From contig NZ_FPEH01000032.1 in assembly GCF_900117425.1 (NCBI RefSeq), forward strand, positions 124,001 to 188,000: a stretch of DNA of 64,000 nucleotides. The letters run 5' to 3'. The translations under genes and the position numbers were made by a program. Each line of letters opens with the position of its first letter. Position 1 is the first letter of the stretch. This document shows positions 1-7,974 of this stretch, in pieces. The DNA comes from Novosphingobium sp. NDB2Meth1. GTDB taxonomy: Bacteria; Pseudomonadota; Alphaproteobacteria; Sphingomonadales; Sphingomonadaceae. The notes under the pieces were generated by a model that saw nothing but the letters and a program-made list of their open reading frames with translations, did not search any database and was not told where the DNA came from.

Positions 1-392
1 CGGTTGATGCCGTATTCGATCCGCTCCGGCGCATAGCCGCGGAAGTGGCCGCACTGGCCGAACATCGGACCGACGTTGGCGCACTGGAAGAACAGCCACT
101 GGATCATGTCCGACCGCGCCGCAGCGTCCTCGGGCCAGAAGCGGCCCGACTTTTCAGCGAGGTACATCAGGATCGCGCCGGATTCGAACACACTGTGCGC
201 CGCACCGCCCGGCCCGTCATGATCGACAATCGCCGGAATGCGCGTGTTGGGGCTGAGCGCTGCAAACTCCGGCGTATGCTGTTCAGCGCCCAGAATGTTC
301 ACCGGCTTCACCGTGTAGGGGAGCCCCATCTCCTCCAGCGCGACCGTGATCTTGTGGCCGTTTGGAGTGGGCCAGTAGTAGAGGTCGATCAT
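1..392 (-). CDS. Glutathione S-transferase, C-terminus off the window
   Basis: The minus-strand reading frame opens with ATG at 390-392 and runs without a stop to the left edge, so the gene is partial (130 codons seen). The start reads MIDLYYWPTPNGHKITVALE, followed by LSPNTRIPAIVD and an ESGAILMYLAE motif. These are the thioredoxin-fold glutathione site of GSTs, including the cis-Pro after the RIPA segment and the E-S pair that binds the gamma-glutamyl group. The pattern is closest to the YfcG/YghU (Nu-class) disulfide-bond oxidoreductases, by recollection of the family. Its ATG overlaps the TGA of the upstream GST by ATGA, so the two are probably translationally coupled and co-transcribed leftwards. 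A role in glutathione-dependent detoxification or ether cleavage within the catabolic cluster is inference. Confidence 0.85.
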   Translation of the reverse strand, partial: MIDLYYWPTPNGHKITVALEEMGLPYTVKPVNILGAEQHTPEFAALSPNTRIPAIVDHDGPGGAAHSVFESGAILMYLAEKSGRFWPEDAAARSDMIQWLFFQCANVGPMFGQCGHFRGYAPERIEYGIN

Positions 393-1111
393 GACCGGAG
401 CGCGAGGCAGGCCTTGACAGCCGCCTGACAGGCAGCGGCGCTGTCATCGCCTTCGAACGGCTTGTTGTAGTGCGATTGGACCGAAGGCCGCTGGATCGCC
501 TCATCGAACCATGCGGACAGTGCCGGGCGGCCTTCGCGCCAGTTGAAATTGGGGTGAATCGGGTCCTTGGCCTCATAGAATTCGGCGCGGAAGCCGAGAT
601 AGCTGATCGCGTGCAGCATCGCGGCATGGCCGACATCGAACTCGTCCCATCCGGCCTGAGCATCGCGCTCCAGCGAATCCAGCCCGGCGATGAACTTGGG
701 CCAGAGCCATTCGAACAGGCCCATGTTCCACTGTTCCTTGGGCTTCCACTGCTCCATCACCATCTGGACAGTGCTCTCGAAAATCGTGTCCGAAAGCGAG
801 AGGCGGCGCAGCGCGTCCCAGCGCTTCGGCCCCGGCGCGGGATACATCTTCCTCGCGGTCGCGGTGCTGTCGAGGTATTCGCAGATCGCCTGGCTGGCGA
901 AGATCACCTGGCCATCGTCGGTGACCAGCGTGGGCACTTTGTCCAGAGGATTGAGCGGCGAGATGTCGTAGCTGTCACCGCAATCCTCGCCCGCGTTGTT
1001 CTTGAACGGGAAAGTCGCGACACGCTCCAGATTGTCCCAGTGCCCGCACTCGTGCGCGGTCACCAGCACCTTGTGCACGAAGGTGTGAAAGGGCGAGTAG
1101 AACAGTTTCAT
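389..1111 (-). CDS. Glutathione S-transferase family protein
   Basis: This 240-residue protein has an N-terminal GST thioredoxin-fold domain (about residues 1-85) and a helical C-terminal domain. The start MKLFYSPFHTFVHKVLV, then NPLDKVPTLVTDDGQ with the cis-Pro, and ASQAICEYLDS as the glutathione-binding segment all fit. The insert KNNAGEDCGDSYDIS after the first helix is longer than in most GSTs. The gene is the first of a leftward pair whose second member starts inside its stop codon (ATGA). It is divergent from the isochorismatase-like gene, and the 94-bp gap between them carries the operator-like GGTC/GACC site at 1176-1189. The substrate is unknown; sphingomonad GSTs often cleave ethers or act on aromatic intermediates, which is only a general precedent. 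Confidence 0.85.
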   Translation of the reverse strand: MKLFYSPFHTFVHKVLVTAHECGHWDNLERVATFPFKNNAGEDCGDSYDISPLNPLDKVPTLVTDDGQVIFASQAICEYLDSTATARKMYPAPGPKRWDALRRLSLSDTIFESTVQMVMEQWKPKEQWNMGLFEWLWPKFIAGLDSLERDAQAGWDEFDVGHAAMLHAISYLGFRAEFYEAKDPIHPNFNWREGRPALSAWFDEAIQRPSVQSHYNKPFEGDDSAAACQAAVKACLALRS

Positions 1112-1175
1112 GGCCGGTTTCCTTTCGTCTCATGGTTCTTCCTATTGCACCGCTTGTCAAGGCGGTGTTAGGAAA

Positions 1176-1189
1176 AGGTCCAGACCAAT
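1176..1189. promoter_or_regulatory. Putative HutC/GntR operator, site 1
   Basis: The sequence AGGTCCAGACCAAT lies between the divergent GST and isochorismatase genes. Read on the minus strand its core is GGTCTGGACC, identical to the cores at 4983-4992 and 7879-7888. The arms GGTC/GACC match the TGGTCTAGACCA type of site known for HutC-subfamily regulators such as NagR/DasR. The flanks (GGAAAA before, AAAAG after) also resemble those of site 2. Confidence 0.6.
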
Positions 1190-1205
1190 CAAAAGGGCTC
1201 CCGCG

Positions 1206-1883
1206 ATGTCGAGCTACGTTGAAGGCTTCACCGCACCCGTCAGCATGAGTGCGCGGACCACGGCACTCGTCGTGGTCGACATGCAGTACGCCAGTGGCAG
1301 CCGCGACCATGGGCTTGGCGCGCTGCTGGCACGCCAGGGCACCCTCGACAGCGCCGCCTATCGGTTCGACCGGATCGATGCGCTGCTGATCCCGAGCATC
1401 GGCAGGATGCTCGCCGCATTCCGCGCCAATGGCACCCATGTCGTGCACGTGACGGTGGGCAGCGAGCGGCCGGACTACAGCGATGCGCCGCGCCACATGC
1501 GCCCGTTCTTCGAAGGTACCAACAACCACGCGGGCACGCGCGAGCACGAGATCGTCGATGCGCTGAAGCCCCTTGCGGGCGAACCGGTGTTCAACAAGGT
1601 GACGATGGGTGCGTTTGCATCCACCGGGATCGGCGCGCACCTCACCTCGAAGGGCATTCGCGAGATCATCGTGACGGGCGTTTCCACCAACAACTGCGTG
1701 GGCATGACCGGGCAGGAAGCGGCGGACCGGGGCTTCGGCGTGGTGCTCGCCTCGGATGCCTCGGGCACCTGCAGCGATCTCATGCAGGACGCCTACGAGA
1801 ACACCTTCCGCCGCCTCTGGGGCCGGGTGGCCACCACGGCAGAAATCATCGCGGAAATCGCCCAGACCACCAACGCGGGCTAA
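1206..1883 (+). CDS. Isochorismatase-family cysteine hydrolase
   Basis: The ATG at 1206 gives a 225-residue protein, the usual size for the family; the frame stays open further upstream, but that would place the start inside or before the operator site. The catalytic triad of the isochorismatase-like hydrolases is visible: Asp25 in VVVDMQ, Lys131 in FNKVTMGAF and the nucleophile Cys164 in STNNCVGMT. Members hydrolyse amides (nicotinamidase, N-carbamoylsarcosine amidase, maleamate amidohydrolase) or, in the acid variant, isochorismate; the Cys here favours amide hydrolysis. It heads a rightward operon with a TauD-type dioxygenase and a DsbA-fold isomerase. Together with the racemase-fold protein at 7975 it recalls the maleamate/maleate steps of pyridine catabolism, but that link is inference. 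Confidence 0.85.
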   Translation: MSSYVEGFTAPVSMSARTTALVVVDMQYASGSRDHGLGALLARQGTLDSAAYRFDRIDALLIPSIGRMLAAFRANGTHVVHVTVGSERPDYSDAPRHMRPFFEGTNNHAGTREHEIVDALKPLAGEPVFNKVTMGAFASTGIGAHLTSKGIREIIVTGVSTNNCVGMTGQEAADRGFGVVLASDASGTCSDLMQDAYENTFRRLWGRVATTAEIIAEIAQTTNAG

Positions 1884-1896
1884 ACAGGGACAGGAC

Positions 1897-2754
1897 ATGG
1901 TTGCAAAGTCACTCGAAGTCAGGCCGCTGGCCGAGACGTTCGGCGCCGAAGTGGTCGGCGTCACGCTCTCGCGCGATATGGATGCCGACGTCTTCAACGA
2001 GATCAAGGGGCTGTGGCTGCGCTATGAAGTGCTGCTGTTCCGCGATCAGCAGATCGAGAAGGAAGATCTGATCGAGTTCAGCCGCCGGATCGGTCCGCTC
2101 GAGATCCACTTGCGCGAAGAGTGGCTCAACAAGACCCATCCCGAACTGCTGCAGATCACCAATATCCGCGAGAACGGCAAGCCCACCGGGGCGCTGGCCG
2201 ATGGCGAGGTGGGCTGGCATTTCGACCAGATCTATCTGCCCAAGCCGGCGATCGCCTCGCTGCTCTACTCGGTGAAGATCCCGCCTGCGGGCGGCGGCAC
2301 GCATTTTGCCGACATGACCGCGGCCTATGCCCGGCTGCCACGCCATCTCAAGGACGTGGTCGACGGGCGTACCGCGATCCAGTCATACGTCGCGTTCAAC
2401 CGGATGTATTCGACCGACACGAACGCCAAGCAGAAGAACCTCACGCCCGATATTGTGCACCCGCTGGTGCGCACGCATCCCTATAGCGGGCGGCGCGCGC
2501 TCTATGTCTGCCCCGGCATGACTATAAAGATCAATGGGTTGCCGGAGGACGAGAGCCGTTCCGTGCTCGACGAGCTGTTCGCCTGGACCGCGCGGGAGGA
2601 GTTCATCTACCGCCACGACTGGCGCGTGAGCGATGCCATCCTGTGGGACAATGCCTGCACCATGCACCGCCGCGACGATTTTGATGGCGAGCATGAACGG
2701 CTGATGCTGCGCACCACGATCCTGCCGCAGCCAGACCGCGCGATCCCGTTCTGA
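1897..2754 (+). CDS. TauD/TfdA-family 2-oxoglutarate dioxygenase
   Basis: The protein has 285 residues from ATG 1897, which follows the isochorismatase stop by 13 bases with GGGACAGG as a possible ribosome site. It shows the non-haem iron facial triad of the family: His108 and Asp110 in GWHFDQ and distal His257 in TMHRRDD. Arg272 in LMLRTT is the likely 2-oxoglutarate anchor. Family members couple decarboxylation of 2-oxoglutarate to hydroxylation and so cleave C-S, C-O or C-N bonds (taurine, 2,4-D, other small acids). The next gene overlaps its stop by one base (TGATG), so the three rightward genes form an operon. The substrate cannot be deduced. Confidence 0.9.
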   Translation: MVAKSLEVRPLAETFGAEVVGVTLSRDMDADVFNEIKGLWLRYEVLLFRDQQIEKEDLIEFSRRIGPLEIHLREEWLNKTHPELLQITNIRENGKPTGALADGEVGWHFDQIYLPKPAIASLLYSVKIPPAGGGTHFADMTAAYARLPRHLKDVVDGRTAIQSYVAFNRMYSTDTNAKQKNLTPDIVHPLVRTHPYSGRRALYVCPGMTIKINGLPEDESRSVLDELFAWTAREEFIYRHDWRVSDAILWDNACTMHRRDDFDGEHERLMLRTTILPQPDRAIPF

Positions 2755-3404
2755 TGGAGACGGGACAGCAGCCGCCGACACCGCCCCTCGTCTGGTATTT
2801 CGATGTCATCTCGCCGTTCGCGGCGCTGGCCGTTCCGGAGATCGAGGAGCTTTGCGATCGGCACGAGGTCACGTTCCGCCCCGTGCTGTTCGCCGGCTTG
2901 CTGAAGGCGTTCGGCCATCTCGGCCCGGCGGAAATCCCCGCCAAGCGCACGCAGACCTACCGCATCGCGCAGTGGATCGCGGACGAGCGCGGCATCCCGT
3001 TCCGCACGCCGCCCGCGCATCCGTTCAATCCGCTGGCCTTGCTGCGGCTGCTCTGCGTGCGTGACCTCAGCGTCGCCGATGTGGCGGTTGCTTTCTGGCT
3101 GGTGTGGGGTGAGGGGCGCAATCCGGAAAGTCCCGAGACAGCAGCAGCCCTCGCCGATGCGCTGGGTGTACCGCTGGAGGCCGCGAACGGCCCGCAGGTG
3201 AAGGACCGGCTGCGCAGCAACACTGAAGCAGCCGTCGCAGCGGGCGTCTATGGCGTGCCCACGCTGGCTATCGGGGACGAATTGTTCTGGGGCCTCGATG
3301 CCATGCCGATGGCGCGGGCCTATCTGGCTGATCCCGGCCTGTTCGCGAGCGGCGAAATGGCGCGCGTTTCGAACCTGCCGATGGCAACCGTGCGCCCGCG
3401 CTGA
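2754..3404 (+). CDS. DsbA-fold 2-hydroxychromene-2-carboxylate isomerase-like protein
   Basis: This is a 216-residue protein whose start overlaps the preceding stop (TGATG). The N-terminus WYFDVISPFAALA matches the DxxSPF glutathione-site motif of HCCA isomerases (kappa-class GST relatives), and the cis-Pro loop GVPTLAIGDELFWG is typical of the DSBA-like thioredoxin fold. HCCA isomerase acts in naphthalene degradation with glutathione as cofactor. There is no CxxC motif at the N-terminal active site, so thiol-disulfide oxidoreductase activity is unlikely. Co-transcription with a TauD-type dioxygenase and an amidase-like hydrolase, and two GSTs across the promoter, suggests glutathione-dependent isomerisation in a catabolic pathway. 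Confidence 0.85.
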   Translation: METGQQPPTPPLVWYFDVISPFAALAVPEIEELCDRHEVTFRPVLFAGLLKAFGHLGPAEIPAKRTQTYRIAQWIADERGIPFRTPPAHPFNPLALLRLLCVRDLSVADVAVAFWLVWGEGRNPESPETAAALADALGVPLEAANGPQVKDRLRSNTEAAVAAGVYGVPTLAIGDELFWGLDAMPMARAYLADPGLFASGEMARVSNLPMATVRPR

Positions 3405-3408
3405 GAGC

Positions 3409-4911
3409 TTATTCCGCGCAACCCTTGGTGCAGCACCGGCCCGGCTGCTTGTCGCGCGCGGGGCCCTTGCCCAGATCGAGCGCGCCGCGATCGAGCAGCG
3501 CCTGCACGAGGTCCTTGCGGTCCTGCACCGGATAGTTGCGCAGTATTTCCAGCTTCATCGCCTCGGGCGAGCCGCCGCCGTGGAGGCTGATCACCGAATA
3601 CCAGCCGCCCGTTTCCGAAGCAGTGAGATCCTCGATGAACCGCGCGACATTGGCGCGGTGGGCATAGGGAACGTCGGGCCGTCCACGCAGCAGGCTCTCG
3701 ATCATCGGGGCGGTATCCGGGTTGTGGTCCTCCTCCGGGCCGGGCAAGCCGACCACCAGCCCGCCCGACACTTCGTGCGCGAGCCGGTGCATGTCGTAGA
3801 TCTGGTTGGCCAGCAGCAGTTTGCCGATGTTGGAATAGATCTGCTCGGGGCGGAAATTGCCCGCGGCGTCTTCCTCGCCGAAGGTCGAGGCCGCCACGCC
3901 GCAGGCATAGAAGCCTTCGGTGATCTTGATCAGTTCGACCATCCTGTCCTTGAGATGGGCGATACGGTCGAGGTCCAGCCCGTTGGCCTCCATCATCAGC
4001 GCGCCCGCGCCGATCAGCAGATCGCCGAAGCCCGCGCGTGCGCCGATGCAGCTGTGCCGGTGGTGCGAAGCGTAATTGGTGGTCATCAGGTGCGCTTCTT
4101 CGGTCTCGCCATCGATGAACACCCGGTCCCACGGCACGAACACATCGTCGAAGTGGACTGCCGCGACCGACTGCGCGAACTTGGCGCTGAACCTGGCCGC
4201 CGCATTGCCGGGACGGCCCGCCGGGCGCGAGACCACGGTGATGCCCGGCGCGTCGATCGGCACCGAGCAGGCGACGGCAAAGTCGCGGTCTTCGGCACGC
4301 ATCCGGCGGCATGGCAGCACGAGGAACTCGTGCATATAGGGCGCCCCCGTCACGATGGCCTTCACGCCGGCAATCACGATGCCATCCGCGCGCCGCTCGC
4401 GCACATGGACATAGGACAGCGGCTCGACCTGCTCCGAAGGGCGCCTGGAACGGTCGCCCTTGCCGTCGGTCATGGCGATGCCGATGGCGAGGTCATGCGC
4501 CTGCGCGTGGGCGATATAGGCCTTGAGCCGGTCATGGCTCTCGCTGCCGGTGCGCTGGGTGATGCGCCAGGTCGCTTCCCACAGCCCGTTGAACGCGTCG
4601 TGGGTCAGGTAGCGCTGGGTGCAGCCGCCATACTGGCAGGTGAGGCGCACCGCCTCGAGCTTGTCGAGCAGGTCCTCCCGGCTGCGATTGATCGCGAGGA
4701 AGCGGTTGACCGGATCGCCGGAAAGTCCGGTCGTGACCATGACCTTCGCGGATTCGGGCAGGAGCGCAAAATCGTAGGTCAGCCCCACCGCGTTGATGCC
4801 GGGCTCCAGCCGGGGCTCATCCGCCACCGAGGCCACCAGATCGCCGCCGACATAAACGCGCGGGGCAAGGCTGCGCAGCGATTCACGATAGGCTTCGGCG
4901 GACTTGAGCAC
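3409..4911 (-). CDS. HpaB-type FADH2-dependent monooxygenase, oxygenase component
   Basis: The 500-residue protein matches the 4-hydroxyphenylacetate 3-monooxygenase/pyoverdin chromophore oxygenase family in length and start (MLKSAEAYRESLRSLAPRVY). Segments such as DVFVPWDRVFIDGE and the C-terminal SLHGGGSPEAMKLEILRNYP are characteristic. Enzymes of this acyl-CoA-dehydrogenase-like fold hydroxylate phenols or heteroaromatics using reduced flavin delivered by a separate HpaC reductase; no such reductase is seen in the window. The C-terminus carries a cluster of four cysteines (CCTKGC plus an earlier one) of unknown role. It is a single-gene leftward unit, divergent from the CoA-transferase, with operator site 2 in the gap. 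Its 3' end lies 4 bases from the convergent preceding gene. Confidence 0.9.
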   Translation of the reverse strand: MLKSAEAYRESLRSLAPRVYVGGDLVASVADEPRLEPGINAVGLTYDFALLPESAKVMVTTGLSGDPVNRFLAINRSREDLLDKLEAVRLTCQYGGCTQRYLTHDAFNGLWEATWRITQRTGSESHDRLKAYIAHAQAHDLAIGIAMTDGKGDRSRRPSEQVEPLSYVHVRERRADGIVIAGVKAIVTGAPYMHEFLVLPCRRMRAEDRDFAVACSVPIDAPGITVVSRPAGRPGNAAARFSAKFAQSVAAVHFDDVFVPWDRVFIDGETEEAHLMTTNYASHHRHSCIGARAGFGDLLIGAGALMMEANGLDLDRIAHLKDRMVELIKITEGFYACGVAASTFGEEDAAGNFRPEQIYSNIGKLLLANQIYDMHRLAHEVSGGLVVGLPGPEEDHNPDTAPMIESLLRGRPDVPYAHRANVARFIEDLTASETGGWYSVISLHGGGSPEAMKLEILRNYPVQDRKDLVQALLDRGALDLGKGPARDKQPGRCCTKGCAE

Positions 4912-4981
4912 GGCGCAGGCTCCCCTTCGGCATACAACATTCGGCCTTGATGGCCCTTTGCCATTCCCTTACGCGGGAAAA

Positions 4982-4995
4982 AGGTCTGGACCAAT
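4982..4995. promoter_or_regulatory. Putative HutC/GntR operator, site 2
   Basis: AGGTCTGGACCAAT sits in the 98-bp divergent gap between the HpaB-type gene and the CoA-transferase, 15 bases before the latter's ATG. The core is identical to sites 1 (minus strand) and 3. The flanking GGAAAAA and AGAAAG are also shared with site 1, so the conserved block is longer than the core. Confidence 0.6.
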
Positions 4996-5009
4996 AGAAA
5001 GTGTGCGAA

Positions 5010-6179
5010 ATGCCTCCCGCAAGCCTGCCCCAAGGTGCCTTCGAAGGCCTCAAGGTGCTCGATCTGGCCACGTTCATCGCCGGGCCCTATTGCGCGACCT
5101 ATCTTGCGGAATTCGGAGCGGACGTGGTCAAGGTCGAGCTCGCCGGCAGCGGCGATCCGGTCCGCAAGTTCGGCACACCGACCGAGGCCGGCGATACGCT
5201 CGTCTGGCTGAGCGAGGGGCGCAACAAGCGCTCGCTCGAGCTCGACCTGCGCACCCCGGAAGGCGCGGAGGCGCTGCGCCAGCTGGCGGCCAAGGCAGAC
5301 GTTCTGGTGGAAAATTTCCAGCCCGGCACGCTCGAGCGCTGGGGCCTCGGGCCCGATGTGCTGCAGGCCCTCAATCCGCGCCTCATCATCGCGCGGGTGA
5401 CGGCCTATGGGCAGACCGGCCCTTATCGCGACCGGCCCGGTTTCGGCCGCATCGCCAATGCCTTCAGCGGCATTTCCTTCCTCTGCGGCGAGCCGGACGC
5501 GCCGCCGGCCTCGCCGGGCACCGCAACCCTCTCGGACTATCTCACCGGCGTCTACGCCGCGCTCGGCGTGCTTACCGCGCTGCATGTCCGCGAGCGCACA
5601 GGGCGTGGGCAAATCATCGATCTCGGGCTCTACGAGGGCACCTTCCGGCTGCTCGACGAGCTGGCGCCCGCCTATGCCCGGCACGGCTACGTGCGGCAGC
5701 GGATGGGAGCGGGCACGGTCAATGCCGTGCCACACAGTCACTACCCCACCAAGGACAGGAAATGGGTGGCGATCGCCTGCACGAACGACAAGATCTTTGG
5801 CCGCCTCGCCGAGGTGATGGACCGCATGGACGTGACCGGCGACGGCATCTACGGCACGATCCGGAAACGCGAGGCCCGCCGCGCCGAAGTGGACGCCTTC
5901 GTCAGCCACTGGACCAGCGGGATGACCCGCGATGAAGTCCTCGCCGCCTGCGAACGCGGCCAGGTTCCCTGCGGCCCGGTCTATGGCATCGACGAGATTT
6001 TCGAGGATCCGCAATATGCTGCACGCGGCAATCTGGTGAGCATCGAAGACGAACGCGCGGGCGAGCTGACCCTGCCCGCCGTCTGCCCCCGCCTCAGCGA
6101 GACGCCCGGCGCCATCCGCTGGGCCGGGCGCGCGCTGGGTGCCGACAACGCGGCCGTGTTGGCGGATTGGCTCGGCTAG
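5010..6179 (+). CDS. CaiB/BaiF-family CoA-transferase (class III)
   Basis: The 389-residue protein has the family start FEGLKVLDLATFIAGPYCAT, the LAEFGADVVKVE segment, and the LSDYLTG region in which Asp176 corresponds to the catalytic Asp of formyl-CoA transferase. Class III transferases move CoA between carboxylic acids through an aspartyl-CoA anhydride. ATG 5010 has a weak AGAAAG ribosome site; an in-frame GTG at 5001 is the alternative. The gene ends in a CTAG shared with the stop of the convergent CitE-like gene (4-base overlap). A CoA-transferase beside a CitE-like lyase suggests activation of a hydroxy-diacid (such as a citramalate or malate homologue) followed by retro-Claisen cleavage; this is inference. 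Confidence 0.92.
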   Translation: MPPASLPQGAFEGLKVLDLATFIAGPYCATYLAEFGADVVKVELAGSGDPVRKFGTPTEAGDTLVWLSEGRNKRSLELDLRTPEGAEALRQLAAKADVLVENFQPGTLERWGLGPDVLQALNPRLIIARVTAYGQTGPYRDRPGFGRIANAFSGISFLCGEPDAPPASPGTATLSDYLTGVYAALGVLTALHVRERTGRGQIIDLGLYEGTFRLLDELAPAYARHGYVRQRMGAGTVNAVPHSHYPTKDRKWVAIACTNDKIFGRLAEVMDRMDVTGDGIYGTIRKREARRAEVDAFVSHWTSGMTRDEVLAACERGQVPCGPVYGIDEIFEDPQYAARGNLVSIEDERAGELTLPAVCPRLSETPGAIRWAGRALGADNAAVLADWLG

Positions 6180-7090
6180 AGCCTCGCCGCCAGCGCGAGG
6201 ACCTGCTGCGCCTTCTCGACGATCGGATAGTCGACGAAGTACCCGTCGACCTTGATCGAAGCGGAGCCTGCGTTCTCGGCGGCGGTGAAGGCGTCGACGA
6301 TCTTGCGCGCCCGAGCGATCTCCTTCTCGCTCGGCATGAACGAGCGGTTGGTAAGCGCCACTTGCTTGGGATGGATCAGCAGCTTGCCCTGGAAGCCGAA
6401 CTTCACGCCGGTCACTACCGAACCGGCAAAGCTCTCCTCGTCGTCGAGGTCGATATGCACCGTGTCGATCGGCGCCTCCAGCCCGCCGACCCGCGACGCC
6501 AGCACCAGCCGGCCGCGCGCGTAGGCCAGTTCGGCCTCGTCGGCGCTCCATTTCATGCGCATGTCGCGCGTGAAATCGCCCGCGCCGAACGAGATCCGCC
6601 GAATGCGCGTGCCGGCCGCGATGATCGCATCGAGCGCGTGAAGCCCCGCGCCGGTCTCGATGATCGGCATCAGGTCGATCCCGCCCACCGGCAGGCCGCG
6701 CTCGCGTTCGAACTGGGCGATCAGCCAATCGATCAGCACGATCTCCTCGGGCTTTTCGATCTTCGGCGCGACAATGCCGTCCAGCCAGGGCCCGATCACC
6801 CCGTCGAGATCGCGCAGGCACCATTCGGTATCGGCGGCATTGATCCGCACATAACCGAGGCAAGGGCGCGGCGCGGAAAGCGCATCCACCGCACTCGCCC
6901 TGCTCGCGGCCTTCTCCGCCGCCGCGCAGGCATCCTCAAGATCGAGGATCACCGCATCCGCCCCGCTCGCAAAGACCTTCTCGACCTTGCGCGGGTGATT
7001 GGCCGGGGCGAACAGGAAACTGCGGATCGGCATGGCGGTGATTACCGGGCCGCTTTTCAATTGCGCCATGGTGGTGAATTGCTCTGTCAT
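6176..7090 (-). CDS. HpcH/HpaI aldolase/CitE-family acyl-CoA lyase
   Basis: The 304-residue TIM-barrel protein resembles citrate lyase beta chain and malyl/citramalyl-CoA lyases. It shows SFLFAPANHPRKVEKVFASG at the start, the VILDLEDAC motif, the PIIETGAG metal-ligand Glu, and the FGAGDFTRDM segment whose Asp completes the magnesium site. These enzymes cleave 3-hydroxyacyl-CoAs to acetyl-CoA (or a homologue) and an oxo acid. Its ATG overlaps the TGA of the GntR regulator (ATGA), so the regulator and lyase are one leftward operon under the 7.87 kb promoter. The convergent CoA-transferase may supply its CoA-ester substrate. Confidence 0.9.
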   Translation of the reverse strand: MTEQFTTMAQLKSGPVITAMPIRSFLFAPANHPRKVEKVFASGADAVILDLEDACAAAEKAASRASAVDALSAPRPCLGYVRINAADTEWCLRDLDGVIGPWLDGIVAPKIEKPEEIVLIDWLIAQFERERGLPVGGIDLMPIIETGAGLHALDAIIAAGTRIRRISFGAGDFTRDMRMKWSADEAELAYARGRLVLASRVGGLEAPIDTVHIDLDDEESFAGSVVTGVKFGFQGKLLIHPKQVALTNRSFMPSEKEIARARKIVDAFTAAENAGSASIKVDGYFVDYPIVEKAQQVLALAARL

Positions 7091-7833
7091 GACGCCGCGA
7101 GGCTTCCTTCCTTGCGCTTGAGATCGACCGAATAGGAAAAGCGCCCAGCCGGGTGTTCGCTGACCGAAACCTCGAACAGGCGGCCGTTGCGATCACGATA
7201 GCGCCGCACGATGATGAGGGCCGGGCTGCCGGGCGCGACGTCGAGCGCCTCGGCCTTGCGCTGCGAGAGCGAGCCTGCGAACAGCTCCGCGTTTATATCG
7301 GCGGCGTGCATCCCGTAGATCTGCTCCATCAGCTGGAACACCGGCGTGGTGTCCTTGCCGATGCGCTCCGCCACGCCTGCAAATTCGGCCGGCACGTAGA
7401 TGTCGCTCCAGCAGACCGGGCTGCGCTTGGCCTCGGTGCGGATGGTCTCGATCCGCGCCCAGGACGCACCGACCGAACAGGGCAGCATCTGCGCCAGCGC
7501 GACATCGGCTTCGACGATGCTCGTGCGGATCGGCTTGAGCCGGGTTTGTGGCGCATATTGCAGCAGTTCGTCCATCGAACCGAGCTTCTGCACCATCTGC
7601 TCGACGGGGTGCTGCGCCGTCACGATCGTGCCGCGCCGCCGCTGGCGGCTGATCAGGCCGCTTTCCTCGAGCCGGCTCATGGCCTCGCGGATGGTGAAGC
7701 GGCTGACGTCGTATTCGCTTGCCAGCACGTGCTCGGGGGCCAGTTGCTCGCCCACCGGCCATTTGCCCGACGCGATCTCGCCCTGGATGCGGTCGGCGAT
7801 TTCGCGATAGCGCGGAAGGGGCTGGCTGGACAT
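7087..7833 (-). CDS. GntR-family regulator, HutC subfamily (UTRA domain)
   Basis: From ATG 7833 the protein has 248 residues. An N-terminal winged helix (LPRYREIADRIQGEIASGKW, then EHVLASEYDVSRFTIREAMS) occupies about residues 5-75. A UTRA ligand-binding domain follows, with the typical QRRRGTIV linker and SADINAE/SPALIIVRRYRDRNGR-like segments near the end. An upstream in-frame ATG at 7890 would put the start inside the operator, so 7833 is preferred. The same GGTCTGGACC site occurs at its own promoter and at two other divergent promoters in the first 8 kb, so it probably autoregulates and controls this block. HutC regulators usually release DNA on binding a pathway intermediate; the ligand here is unknown. 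Confidence 0.92.
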   Translation of the reverse strand: MSSQPLPRYREIADRIQGEIASGKWPVGEQLAPEHVLASEYDVSRFTIREAMSRLEESGLISRQRRRGTIVTAQHPVEQMVQKLGSMDELLQYAPQTRLKPIRTSIVEADVALAQMLPCSVGASWARIETIRTEAKRSPVCWSDIYVPAEFAGVAERIGKDTTPVFQLMEQIYGMHAADINAELFAGSLSQRKAEALDVAPGSPALIIVRRYRDRNGRLFEVSVSEHPAGRFSYSVDLKRKEGSLAAS

Positions 7834-7875
7834 GGCAGGCAATCCGTGGGTCGTTCGAATTCCGGTGGGTGGATT

Positions 7876-7891
7876 ATTGGTCTGGACCATT
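7876..7891. promoter_or_regulatory. Putative HutC/GntR operator, site 3 (autoregulatory)
   Basis: ATTGGTCTGGACCATT lies between the divergent gntR-lyase operon and the racemase-fold gene. This is the best of the three sites, with TGGTC/GACCA arms, and it is close to the TGGTCTAGACCA consensus known for the HutC subfamily. It lies 43 bases upstream of the regulator's ATG. Confidence 0.65.
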
Positions 7892-7974
7892 GGTGATTAA
7901 GCTAGCATAGTTCCTGCCTCAGGCAAACCCGATGCCGCGGTGCCGGCGCACCGCGCTCCGAAGAGGATCCCGTC

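Noticed and set aside
4779..6863. A 694-codon frame antisense to the CoA-transferase and in another frame of the CitE and HpaB genes
   Set aside because: It bridges three well-supported genes in a different frame, with no domain of its own.
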